NCBI RefSeq assembly: GCF_040448305.1
Contig: NZ_CP148752.1
Location: 4,937,501 to 5,001,500, forward strand
Direction of reading: 5' to 3'
Source of the DNA: Pseudomonas fluorescens
Lineage (GTDB): Bacteria; Pseudomonadota; Gammaproteobacteria; Pseudomonadales; Pseudomonadaceae
DNA: 64,000 nucleotides
Shown here: one piece after another, positions 25,019 to 37,000 of the stretch
Layout: every line of letters starts with the position of its first letter
How positions within the stretch are numbered: position 1 is the stretch's first letter
Program-made: the position numbers and the translations under genes
The notes under the pieces: generated by a model
The model's input: the letters and a program-made list of their open reading frames with translations, nothing else
The model's database searches: none
Told to the model about the DNA's origin: nothing

Positions 25019-28000
25019 TCAAAGCCCCTCCAGCTCCGCCATCAAATCATTCAAGCGATCCACTTTCTCCTCGGTGATCTCGCTGGCCACCAACCCGTCG
25101 ATGTACTCGGCCAATTCCTCCACCGTGCTGCACTCGAACATCGCCCGCAACGGCACATCCCGTTGCAGGGTTTTCTGCACCCGCGAGGCGATTTGCGTGG
25201 CCAGCAGCGAATGCCCGCCCAACTCGAAGAAGTTGTCGCGAACGCCCACTTTCTCGACCTTCAACACCTCGGCCCAAATGTCTGCCAGGGTCTGCTCCAG
25301 CTCATTGCGCGGCGCCTGGTAATCCTGGCTTTGCAGTTGCCCGATCTCCAGCGCCGGCAGGGCCTTGCGGTCCAGTTTGCCGTTGGCGTTAAGCGGCAGC
25401 TTGTCCAGCCACAGCCAGTGCAGCGGCACCATGTATTCCGGCAACTCGGCACGCAGGCGTTGCTTGATGCGCTCCAGGCGTTCAGCCGGATTGAGCACTG
25501 AGTCGACCGCCACCAGATAGCCGACCAGGTGCTTGCCGTTCGCCCCCTCCTGTACACCGACCGCCGCATCGCGGACTTCCGGTTGTTCATGCAGGCGAGC
25601 CTCGATTTCGCCCAATTCGATGCGATAACCGCGAATTTTCACCTGATGGTCGATGCGACCGACGTATTCCAGCACACCGTCACTGCGACGGCGGGCCAGG
25701 TCGCCGGTGCGATACAGGCGCTCACCCGGTGCGCCGAACGGGTTCGGCACAAACACCGGGGCGGTGCGTAGCGGATCGCTGACATAGCCACGGCCGACCC
25801 CGGTCCCCGCCACGCACAGTTCACCCACCGCGCCCAACGGCACCAACTCCAGCGCTCCGTCGAGCAGGTACAACCGGTTGTTGTCGGTCGGCGTGCCGAT
25901 CGGCAGGTAGCTGCCGCGAGTCGACGCCATATCTACGCGGAAGAACGCCACGTCATCCGAGCACTCCGCCGGACCGTAGGCATTCACCAGGCCGATCTGC
26001 GGATAGCGCAGCAACCATTGATGCGCCAGCTCCGGCGGCATCGCCTCACCCGTCGGCAACATCCAGCGCAAGCCGTCGAGGCTCATGCGCTCCTGGGCGA
26101 GCATGCCCTGGATCAGCGACGGCACGCTTTCCAGCACGGTGATGCCCTGGCCCTGCACATGGGCCAGCAAGCCCTGCGGGTCGTGGGCGATGGTGTTCGG
26201 CACGATGTCCACCCGGGCGCCGAACAATGGCGCGGCGAGGAACTGCCAGACCGAAATATCGAAGCTTTGCGAAGCGGTTTGCGCGATCACGTCGGCGTCG
26301 CTCAGGTTCAGGTACGGCACCTTGCTCAGCTGGTTGTTGAGCATGCCGCGCTGTTCGACCATCACGCCTTTGGGCAAACCGGTGGAGCCGGAGGTATAGA
26401 TCACGTAGGCGAGGTTGTCCGGTCCGCTGTAGACACCAGGATTGTCCGCCGACAGCGCAAGGTCCTGGACTTCCTCCCAGACCAGCAGCCGTGGCCGGCT
26501 GGCGCAGCCGGACTCGTCGAGCAAGGCCTGCGCCTGCTCACGGCACGCTTGCGTGCACACCAGCAATGGCGTGCGGCTCAAATCGATGATCCGGTTCAGA
26601 CGCTGACTCGGCAAACCCGGGTCCAGCGGCAGGTAACCCGCCCCCGCCTTGAAGCTGCCGATGATCATGCCCAGCAATTCGAGGCTGCGTTCGGCCAGCA
26701 AGGCCACCGGTTGATCGCGCCCGACACCGGCGGCGATCAACGCATGACCGAGGCGGTTACTGCGCTGGTTCAGCTCCAGATAGCTGTACTGCCGGTCCAG
26801 ACAACTGGCGGCAATCCGCTGCGGGTGCCGGGCAACCTGGGTTTCAAACAATGCAACGTAGCTCTGCTCCAGCGGATACTGGTGTTCGCTCTGGTTGCAA
26901 CCATGGATGAGGAAGTCCTGTTCCTCGGCCCCCAGCAACGGCAGGTCGGCCATGTCGCCATGGAAACCCTCCACCAATGCCAGCAGCAGACGCTTGAACT
27001 CAGCGAGCATGCGCTCGACCGTGGCCTCATCGAAGTAGCGCTGGTCGTAGGACAGGTGCAAGCCAAGATCATCCCCCGGATAGCACACAGCCGTGAGCGG
27101 GAAGTTGGTATGGGTCCGGCCCGAATCCGAGGTCGCGTTGAGGCTCTGCGCACGGTCCAGCACCGAGACTTCCACCGGGGCGTTTTCGAACACGAACAGG
27201 CTGTCGAACAGCGGCTGGCCCTTGGGCAGTTCGCTTTGCTCCTGGATGTTCACCAGCGGCAGGTATTCATATTCACGCAGTTGCATGTTGTGGTCGAGCA
27301 GACCGCTGAGCCACTGGCGCACGCTGCAACGCTGGCCGTCCTCGGGCATCTTCACCCGCAGCGCGATGCTGTTGATGAACAGGCCGACGGTGCGCTGCAT
27401 CTGCGGCATGTCCACCGGACGCCCTGCCACGGTGACGCCGAACAGCACGTCGCGATCACCGCTCAAGCGCCGCAGCACCAGCGCCCACGCCGCCTGGGCG
27501 AAGGTATTGATGGTCAACTGATGGGCCTGGGCCAGCTCGCGCAATTGCGCACCGTCACGGGCATCGAGCCTTGTATAACGGTCGCCGACGATCATGCCGC
27601 CGCTGTCGCCGGCATGTTCGCGCAGCAATGGCCGGTCGCTCGGGATCGGCGTGGTCCGTTCGAACCCCTGCAGGTTGGTTTTCCACCACTGCCGCGCTTC
27701 GGCCAGGCTTTGGTGTTGCAGCCAGCCGATGTAGTCGCGATAACGTGTCACAAGCCCAAGCTGCGCTTCCCGGTCTTCACCGAGGGCGCTGTAGATCTCG
27801 AAGAAATCATTCATCAACAGCGAACGGCACCAGGCGTCGATGAGGATGTGGTGGTTGCTCATCATGAACCAGTAGCGCGCCGCGCCCACACGGATCAAAC
27901 GCAAGTGGAAGGGTGCCTGGTTGAGCAGATCGAACCCGGCCTCGCGTTCGGTCTTGAGCAGGGTTTGCAGCTTCGGCTCTTGCTCGGCTTCGGCGAGATT

Positions 28001-31000
28001 GCTCCAGTCGAGGTATTCGATCGGCGTGCTGCCCGGTTTGTGGATCACTTGCAGCATGTCTTCGCCGACGTTCCAGCAAAACGACGCGCGCAACGCTTCG
28101 TGGCGGGCGATCACCGCTTGCCAGGCCTGGGCGAAACGCTGCGGGTCGAGTTCGCTGTTGATGCGGTAGCGGTCCTGCATGTAGTACAGGCCAGTGCCCG
28201 GCTCCAGCAAGGTGTGCAAGAGCATGCCTTCCTGCATTGGGGTCAACGGGTAGACGTCTTCGATGACGGCGGCCGGGACCGGCAGCGCATCCAGTTGCGT
28301 CTGGCTGAGATTCGCCAGCGGGAAGTCCGACGGCGTCAGGCCGCCCGCGTCGTCGCGCAGGCAATGCTCGATCAGGCTGCTCAACTCACCGAGGTAGGCA
28401 TCGGCCAACTCGTTGATGGTTTGCCCATCGAAGCGTTCGGCGCTGAAAGTCCAGCGCAGCACCAGTTCACCGCCATACACCTGACCGTCGACGCTCAGCT
28501 CGTTGGGCAGCGGGGCATTGCCATCGTGGGCCGCGCCGATGGCTTCATCCAGTGGATGGAACAGCGCGTCCGCCCCGAAGCTCTGGTCGAACTGCCCGAG
28601 GTAGTTGAAGGTGATCGGCGCCACCGGCAACCCGGCCATGCGCTGGCGACTCTGGTCATCGGCGAGATAACGCAGCACGCCATAGCCCAGGCCTTTGTGC
28701 GGCACGGCACGCAGTTGCTCCTTGATCGCCTTGATCGACGCGCCCTGCCCGGCGGCTTCTTCGATGTTCGACGGGGTCAGGCGCAGGGGATAGGCGCTGG
28801 TGAACCAGCCGACGGTGCGGGTCAGGTCGATGTCGTCGAACAGCGCTTCGCGGCCGTGGCCTTCCAGTTGAATCAGCGCCGATGGCTGACCGCTCCAGCG
28901 GCACAGCACGCGGGCCAATGCGGTCAGCAGCAAGTCGTTGACCTGGGTGCGATAAGCACTCGGTGCCTGTTGCAGCAACTGCCTGGTACGCTCGCTGTCG
29001 AGGCGCACGCTGACGGTTTGCGCATGCCGGTTCTGCCGCCCGCCCTCGGGATGATCGCAGGGCAGATCGGCAGTGGGGCCGGCCAGGTGTGCCTGCCACA
29101 AGTCCAGTTCTTCGCGCAAGGACTCGCTGTCGGCGTAGGCCTGCAAGCGAGCGGCCCAGTCCTTGAAGGCGCTGGTTTTCGCCGGCAGTTTCATCGACTG
29201 CTGCGCGTCCAGTTGGCGATACACGGTTTGCAGATCGTCCAGCAGCACGCGCCATGAAACGCCGTCGACCACCAAATGGTGAGTCGCGATGAACAGCCGT
29301 TGCTGACCGTCGGGACCATCGACCAGCAACACACGCAACAACGGCCCTTCTTCAAGGTCGAGGCTGCGCTGGGCATCAGCGAACAAGGCCGCGCATTTGT
29401 CCATGGACGAAACGCGCACCTGCCACAACACCGGCGCATCGGAAATCGACTGGTGTGTGGCCTGCCATTGGCCGACGACCTTGCTGAACCGCAGGCGCAA
29501 GGCGTCGTGCTGTTCGATCACCGCCAGCAGCACTTGCTCCAGGCGATGGGGTTCCAGGGCGACAGTCGGTTGCAGCAACAACGCCTGGTTCCAGTGCTGG
29601 CGTTGCGGGATGTCGGTGTCGAAGAACCAGTGCTGGATCGGCGTCAGACGCGACTCACCCATGATCAAGCCTTGCTCGGCGCTGACCTGCTCGCTGCGAG
29701 TGGCCACGGCGGCAAGGGTCTGCACGGTCTGGTGCTGGAACAGATCGCGAGGGCTGAAGTGAATGCCCTGCTGCCGCGCCCGGCTGACCACCTGGATCGA
29801 CAGGATCGAGTCGCCGCCCAACTCGAAGAAGTTGTCGTTGAGGCCAACCTGAGCGACGTTCAGCACTTCGCACCAGATCTGCGCGAGGGTGATTTCCAGC
29901 TCGTTGCCGGGCGCCACGTAGTGTTGGCGATTCAGCTCAGGGTCCGGTGCCGGCAGTGCGCGGCGGTCGAGCTTGCCGTTGGCGGTCAGCGGCATGCTGG
30001 CCAGAAGGATCAAGTGCGTGGGTACCATGTAGTCTGGCAGTTGCGATTTCAGATGCGCTTTGAGGGCTTCGCGCAAGACCGATTGCTGTGCTTCGTTGTG
30101 TTCGGCGACGTCAGTCACCAGATAGCCGACCAGTTGCTTGCCACTCGGTGCATCGAGCGCCAGCACCACAGCTTCACGAATCGACGCATGCTCAAGCAAA
30201 CGGGTTTCGATCTCGCCCAACTCGATGCGGAAGCCGCGAATCTTCACTTGATGGTCGATGCGACCGAGGTACTCCACCAGGCCGTCGGCGCGCTGGCGCA
30301 CAAGGTCGCCGGTGCGGTAGATGCGCCCGCCGCTGGCGGCAAACGGATCGGCGACAAAGCGCTCCGCGGTCATGCCCGGACGCTGGTGATAACCCTGGGC
30401 CAGACCCGCGCCACCGACGTACAACTCGCCCGTCGCGCCTTGCGGCACCAACGCCAGGTCGGCGTCGAGAATGTAGGCCACGCGGTCGCCGATCACGCTG
30501 CCGATCGGTACGCTACCGGCGCCCTCTTCCAGTCCTTCAGGGGCAAGACTGGCCAGCGGCATGACCACTGTTTCGGTCGGGCCGTAGGCGTTGAAGAACT
30601 GGCTCGGCTTGAAGGCTGCGCGAATGCGCGCCAGGTGTTCACCGGTCAAAGCTTCGCCGCCGGTGATGATCATGCGCACCGGCAGGGTTTCATTTTGCGT
30701 TGCCAGCCATTGCGCCAACTGGCTGCCGTAGCTCGGGGTGAAGCCAAGGACGTTGATGTGATGACGACGGATCAGGCCACAGATTTCTTCTGCGTCCCAC
30801 TGCCCCTGAGCCCGCAGCACCACTTGCGCACCGCTGAGCAACGGCACCAGCAAACGCTCTGTGGCGGCGTCGAAGTTGATCGAATAGAAGTGCAGTTCGC
30901 AATCGTCCGGGCGCATGCCAAAGCGCTCGATCACAGCGCGGCAGTGCATGGCGATTTCGCCGTGGGACACCACCACGCCTTTCGGTTTGCCGGTCGAGCC

Positions 31001-34000
31001 CGAGGTGTAGATCAGGTATGCCTGATGCTGCGGCAGGCTGATCAACGGCAGCTCGGAAGTCGGGTAGCTGGCCAGTGCGGCGGTGTCTTCTTCAAGACAC
31101 CAGCGGCCGACGGTCGCCGGCAACTCGCCCAGGGCCTTGAACATCGCCACATCGCTGAGCAGCAAACCGATGCCGCTGTCTTCGATCATGTAATGCAAGC
31201 GGTCCAGCGGGTATTCCGGATCCAGCGGCACATAGGCGCCGCCGGCCTTGAGGATCGCCAGTAGGCCGACGACCATTTCCAGCGAACGCTCCAGTGCCAG
31301 GCCAACACGAACCTGCGGCCCGACACCGCGCTCACGCAGCATCCAGGCCAGGCGGTTGGCGCGGCTGTCGAGTTCGGTGTAGCTCAAAGTCTGCCCGGCA
31401 AAGGTCAGGGCTGGAGCGTCTTGGCGCGTCAAGGCTTGCTCGGCGAACAGGTGATGGATGCACTGATCCAGCCGATGTTCGCCCGGCTCGACGCCAAGGC
31501 TGTCAAGAAGATCTTGTTGTTCGCCGCACGCCAGCAGCGGTAGCTCGCTCAAGCGCTGCTGCGGATCGGCAATCAGCGCCTCCAGCAGATTGCGCCAATG
31601 CCCGGCCATGCGCGCAATGCGCGGTTCGTCGAACAGATCGGTGCTGTAGGTCAGGCAGCAACCCAGGCGATGGTCGAGGTCGGTGACCTCCAGGTTTAGG
31701 TCGAACTTGGTCGCGCGGGCATCGTTGGCCAGGTACTCGACCGTCATGCCGGCCAGGCTGCGGCTTTGCTGGAACTCCCAGCGCTGCACGTTGCACATCA
31801 CCTGGAACAACGGGTTGTAGGCCGCGCTGCGGGGCGGCTGCAGGGCTTCCACCAGATGATCGAACGGCAGGTCCTGATGGGACTGGCCTTCGATCACCGT
31901 GTGGCGCACCTGTTCGAACAACTCGCCCACGGACATCTGCCCGTCGAGCTGGCAGCGCAGCACTTGCGTATTGAGGAACGCACCGATCAGCCCTTCGCTT
32001 TCCGGACGAATGCGGTTGGCCACCGGCGCACCGATGCGCAGATCGGTCTGGCCGCTGTAGCGGTACAGCAGCGTAGCCAGGGCGGCGGTCATGGTCATGA
32101 ACAGGGTCAGGCCGTTTTGCGCGTTGAAGGCGCGGACCTTTGCCGCGAGCTCATCACTGAGGTCAAAGCGATACAACTCACCCTGATGGCTTTGCACCGG
32201 CGGACGCGGACGGTCGGCCGGCAACTCCAGCAGCGGATGTTCGCGGCCCAGTTGCGTGGTCCAGTAATCGAGCTGGCGCTGACGCTCGCCGGACTCCAGC
32301 CACTGACGCTGCCACACGCTGTAATCCAGGTACTGCACCGGCAACGGCGCCAACGGCGATTCTCGATCATCGACGAACGCTTCGTACAGCGCGCTGAGCT
32401 CCCGGGCAAAAATGTCCATCGCCCAGCCTTCGGTGACGATGTGATGCAGGGTCAGGACGAAGTAGTGTTCCTGTTCGGCAGTCTTGACCAGACAGGCGCG
32501 CAGCAAAGGTCCGGTCTCCAGATCGAACGGCTGGTGCGCTTCGTCGTCGGCCAGTTGCTGCACCTGCCACTCGCGGACCTCGGCATCCAGCGCGGTGAAA
32601 TCCTTCCACGCCATGCGCACGCCGGTTTGCGTGTGCACCTGTTGGCGGGCGACGCCGTCGATGCTCGGGAACGTGGTGCGCAGGGTTTCGTGACGCAGGA
32701 TCAGGGCTTGCAGCGCCGCTTCGAAACGCGCCACGTCGAGCACGCCGCGCAGCCGTGCCATGCCGCCGACATTGTAGGCCGGGCTGTCCGGCTCCATCTG
32801 CCAGAGGAACCACATGCGCTGCTGGGAATAGGACAGCGGCACCAGCTGGCTGCGGTCGACTTTTTCAATTGGCGGCTGTTTATTGGTGCTGCCGCTGGCC
32901 TGGATCAGGCGAACCTGTTCGGCAAACGCACCAAGCTCGCTGTGTTCGAACAGCGCCCGCAGCGGCAACTCGACGTCGCAGGCCTGGCGGGTGCGGGAGA
33001 TGATTTGCGTGGCCAGCAGCGAGTGGCCGCCGAGGGCAAAGAAATCATCGCGCAAACCGACTTGCGCCAGGCCCAGCACTTCGCGCCAGATGCCGGCAAT
33101 CTGTTGCTCCAGTTCAGTCTCTGGCTCGACGTGTTCGCGCACCTGCCACTGCGGTTCCGGCAAGGCGCGACGGTCGAGTTTGCCGCTCGGGCCGAGGGGC
33201 ATTTCGTCCAGGCGCATCAGTTGCGCCGGCACCATGTATTCCGGTAGTTCGGCGGCCAATGCGCTTTTCAGGCGCGCGGTTTGCTCGGCTTCGTCCCCGG
33301 CATTGCTCGCTGCGGTGTAGTAACCGATCAACTGCGCCCCGGCCACGGTGTCGCGCACCAGCACCACGGCTTGCGCAACGCCGTCCTGGGCCAGCAGCCG
33401 CGCCTGGATTTCCTCCGGTTCAACGCGGAACCCGCGCAACTTGACCTGCTGATCGAGACGACCGAGGTATTCGATCACGCCGTCCGCCGTCCAGCGTGCC
33501 CGGTCGCCGGTGCGATACAGGCGCGCGCCCGGCTCGCCCAATGGATCGACCACAAATCGTTCGGCGGTCAACGCCGGGCGACCGAGATAACCACGGGCCA
33601 GGCCAACGCCGCTGATGCACAACTCACCCGGCACGCCGGCCGGTACCGGGTTGAGATCGCTGTCGAGTACACGGCAGATCACGTTGCCCAGCGGCCGGCC
33701 AATCGGCGAGCGTTCGCCATCGGCGCTGGAGCAATGCCAGTGGGTGACGTTGATCGCGGTTTCGGTCGGCCCGTAGCGGTTGTGCAGTTGCACCGCCGGC
33801 AGTTGCGCCAGCACCCGGTTGCGCAGCTCCGCCGGCAAGGCTTCGCCCCCGGAGAATACCCGGCGCAGGCTGGTGCATTCAGCGCTGAGCGGTTCTTCGA
33901 TGAACAGCGAAAGCAGCGGCGGCACGAAGTGCAATGTGGTCACGCCGTACGCTTGCACCAGTTGCGCGATGCGATGCGGATCGCGGTGTTCGCCGGGACC

Positions 34001-37000
34001 GGCGATCAACAGGCGTGCGCCAGTGATCAGCGGCCAGAAACACTCCCACACCGACACGTCGAAACTGATAGGCGCCTTTTGCATCAGCACATCGGTTTCG
34101 TTCAGGCGATAAGTGTCCTGCATCCATTGCAGGCGCTCGGCCAGCGCGGCGTGGGTGTTGCCGACGCCTTTGGGTTGGCCGGTGGAACCGGAGGTGTAAA
34201 TCACATAGGCGAGGTTGTCGCCGTGCAGGTGCAGCCCCGGCGCATGGCTTGGCCAGCTGTCCAGGTGCAGGGTGTCCATGGCGATCACGCTGACACCCTC
34301 GCTGGCCGGCAGGCGCTCGAGCAATCGGGTTTGCGTCAGCAGCAATTCAACACCGCTGTCGCTGAGCATGTAGGCCAGGCGCTCGGCGGGGTAATCCGGG
34401 TCCAGCGGCACGTAGGCGCCACCGGCCTTGATGATCGCCAGCAGGCCGATCAGCAGTTGCGGTGAACGCTCGCAGGCGATGGCCACGCAGACGTCCGGGC
34501 CAACGCCTTTGTCGCGCAGGTAATGGGCCAGACGGTTGGCCCGGATGTGCAGTTCGGCGAAGTCCATCTGGCCGCCCTCCCACATCAACGCCGGGCGCTC
34601 AGGTGTCAGGCCGGCCTGTTGGTTGAGCCATTCCGGCAGCCATTGGCTGGCCATTGCGCAGGGTGCAGTGGCCCAGTCCGATTGCTGAAGGTGTTCGGTA
34701 GCGGTCAACAATGGCAGGTCACCGATGGCGGTATCCGCTTGCTCGCAGACAGCCCGCAGCAGGTTGCTGAAATGCTCGGCCAGGCGCTCGATGGTCGCGG
34801 CCTCGAACAATTCGCTGGCGTAGTCGAAGGACAAGGTCAGGCGACCGTTGCGGTCTTCTTCGCTGTGCAACTGCAAATCGAACTTGGCTTCGCGGCTGTG
34901 CCACGGCAGCTCTTCGGCCAACAGCCCCGGCAGGCGCTTCAAGGCGCCGAGGTCGCGTTGCTGATGGTTGAACATGACCTGGAACAGGCCCTGCTCGCGG
35001 GCCTGCGGGAAGGCTTCCAGCAGCTGTTCGAACGGCAGATCCTGATGCGCTTGCGCACCCAACGCCGCCTGACGGGTTTGCGCCAGCAGCTCAACGAATG
35101 GCAGGCGTGAGTCCACCTCGGTACGCAGCACCAGGGTATTGATGAAGAAACCGATCAGGCCCTGGGTTTCCAGGCGCGGACGGTTGGCATTGGGCACGCC
35201 GATGCGGATATCACACTGGCCGCTGTAGCGGTGCAACAAGGTCTGGAACGCCGCCAGCAACAGCATGAAGGCGGTCGATTCATGGGCCCGGGCGGTCTGA
35301 CGAACCGCATCGCTCAGGGGGGCGCCCAGACGCACAGTGTGGCGAGCGGCGCTGTGCAGTTGTTGCGCCGAACGCGGATGGTCGGTGGCCAGGCTCAGGG
35401 TTGGATGCTCATCACCCAAGCGGTCTTTCCAGTAGGCCAGTTGACGCTCGCCTTCCCCTTGCGCCAGCCATTGCCGCTGCCAGCTGCCGTAGTCTGCGTA
35501 CTGCGTCGGCAATGGCGCCAGCAGCGCTTGCTGGCCCTGGGAGGCGGCCGCATACAGGCGTGAGAACTCGTCTATCAGCACATTCAGCGACCAGCCGTCA
35601 GCGATGATGTGGTGCATCGTCACCAGCAACTGATGGTCTTCGTCGTCGAGGCGAACCAGCTTCACCCACAGCAGCGGGCCTTTCTCCAGATCGAACCGGG
35701 TCCGCGCTTCGTCCTCGCGGATCTGCTGCGCCCGGACCTCACGCTCGGCGGCCGGCAGGTCGCTGATGTCGATCAACTGCAGGTTGAACCCGGCAGCCGC
35801 ATCCACCTGTTGCAGCGCCACGCCGTCACGTTCGAAGAATCGCGTGCGCAGGGATTCGTGGCGTTCGATCAACTGCTGGAAACTGGCGCGCAAGGCGTCC
35901 TCATCCAGTTCGCCGCGCAGGCGCAAGCCGCCGGGAATATTGTAGGCGCTGCTGTGCGGGTCGAGTTGCCAGGTGATCCATAGGCGGTTTTGTGCCAGGG
36001 ATTGCGGCATCGGTTGCTGGCGCGACAGCGCCGTGATCGCGCCCTGGGCCAGACCACCGTCCTGTTGCAAACGGGCCACGACATCGGCGAATCCGCCGAG
36101 GGTCGGGGCTTCGAACAGCAGGCGCAGGTTCAACTCCAGACCCAATTCTTCCCGCAGGCGCGCCACCACTTGCGTCGCCGCGATGGAGTTGCCGCCGAGC
36201 AAGAAGAAATGATCGTCGGTGCCCACCTGCGCCACTTGCAACTGCTCACACCAGATCCGGCCGATCAGGCCTTGCAGCTCGGAGCCGGACTCGATCCGGC
36301 CTGCACTTTCGGTGGCGGCCGATGGGAACATCGCGTAGGTGTCGAGACTGCCGTCCGCCAGGCGATTGCGACACGCCGAGCGCTGCAATTTGCCACTGGA
36401 GGTCTTGGGCAGCGCGCCCGGATTGAGCAGCAGCACCACGCTCGGCGCTTGCTGATACACCTCGGCGACGGCTTGGCGAATGGCTTTGATCAAGGATTCC
36501 GGCGGTAGGATTTTCTGCACGCTGCGGCTGATTTCGGCGGCGATGCCGATACCTTCCTGACCCTCGACCGTAACGGCGAAGGCGGCAACCCGGCCTTTGC
36601 GCACCACTTCCACCTCACGTTCGACAGTCTGCTCGATGTCCTGCGGGTACAGGTTGTGCCCGCGCACGATCAGCATGTCCTTCAGGCGCCCGGTGATGAA
36701 CAGTTCGCCGTTGCGCAGGAAGCCCAGATCACCGGTGCGCAACCAGGTCTGTCCGGCGTGCCGGACGAAGGTCTTGGCGGACGCCTCGGGGTTGCGCCAG
36801 TAGCCTGAGGCGATGCTCGGCCCGCTGGCCCAGACTTCGCCGACGACGTTGTCGGCCTGTTCGCTGAGCGAGACCGGGTCGATGATCAGCACCGCGTGCG
36901 CCGGTTGGCTGATACCGCAACTCATGATCGGGCTGCCCTCGCCCGCTTCGACACGGTTCTGCGCCAGGGCCTGATCGTCCACCCGCAGGTTGCCGATGCC

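Noticed and set aside
26018..29257. A 1079-codon open frame antisense to pvdL
   Set aside because: It mirrors the codon pattern of the GC-rich NRPS gene, has no ribosome site and no domain resemblance; several other long antisense frames over pvdL behave the same way.
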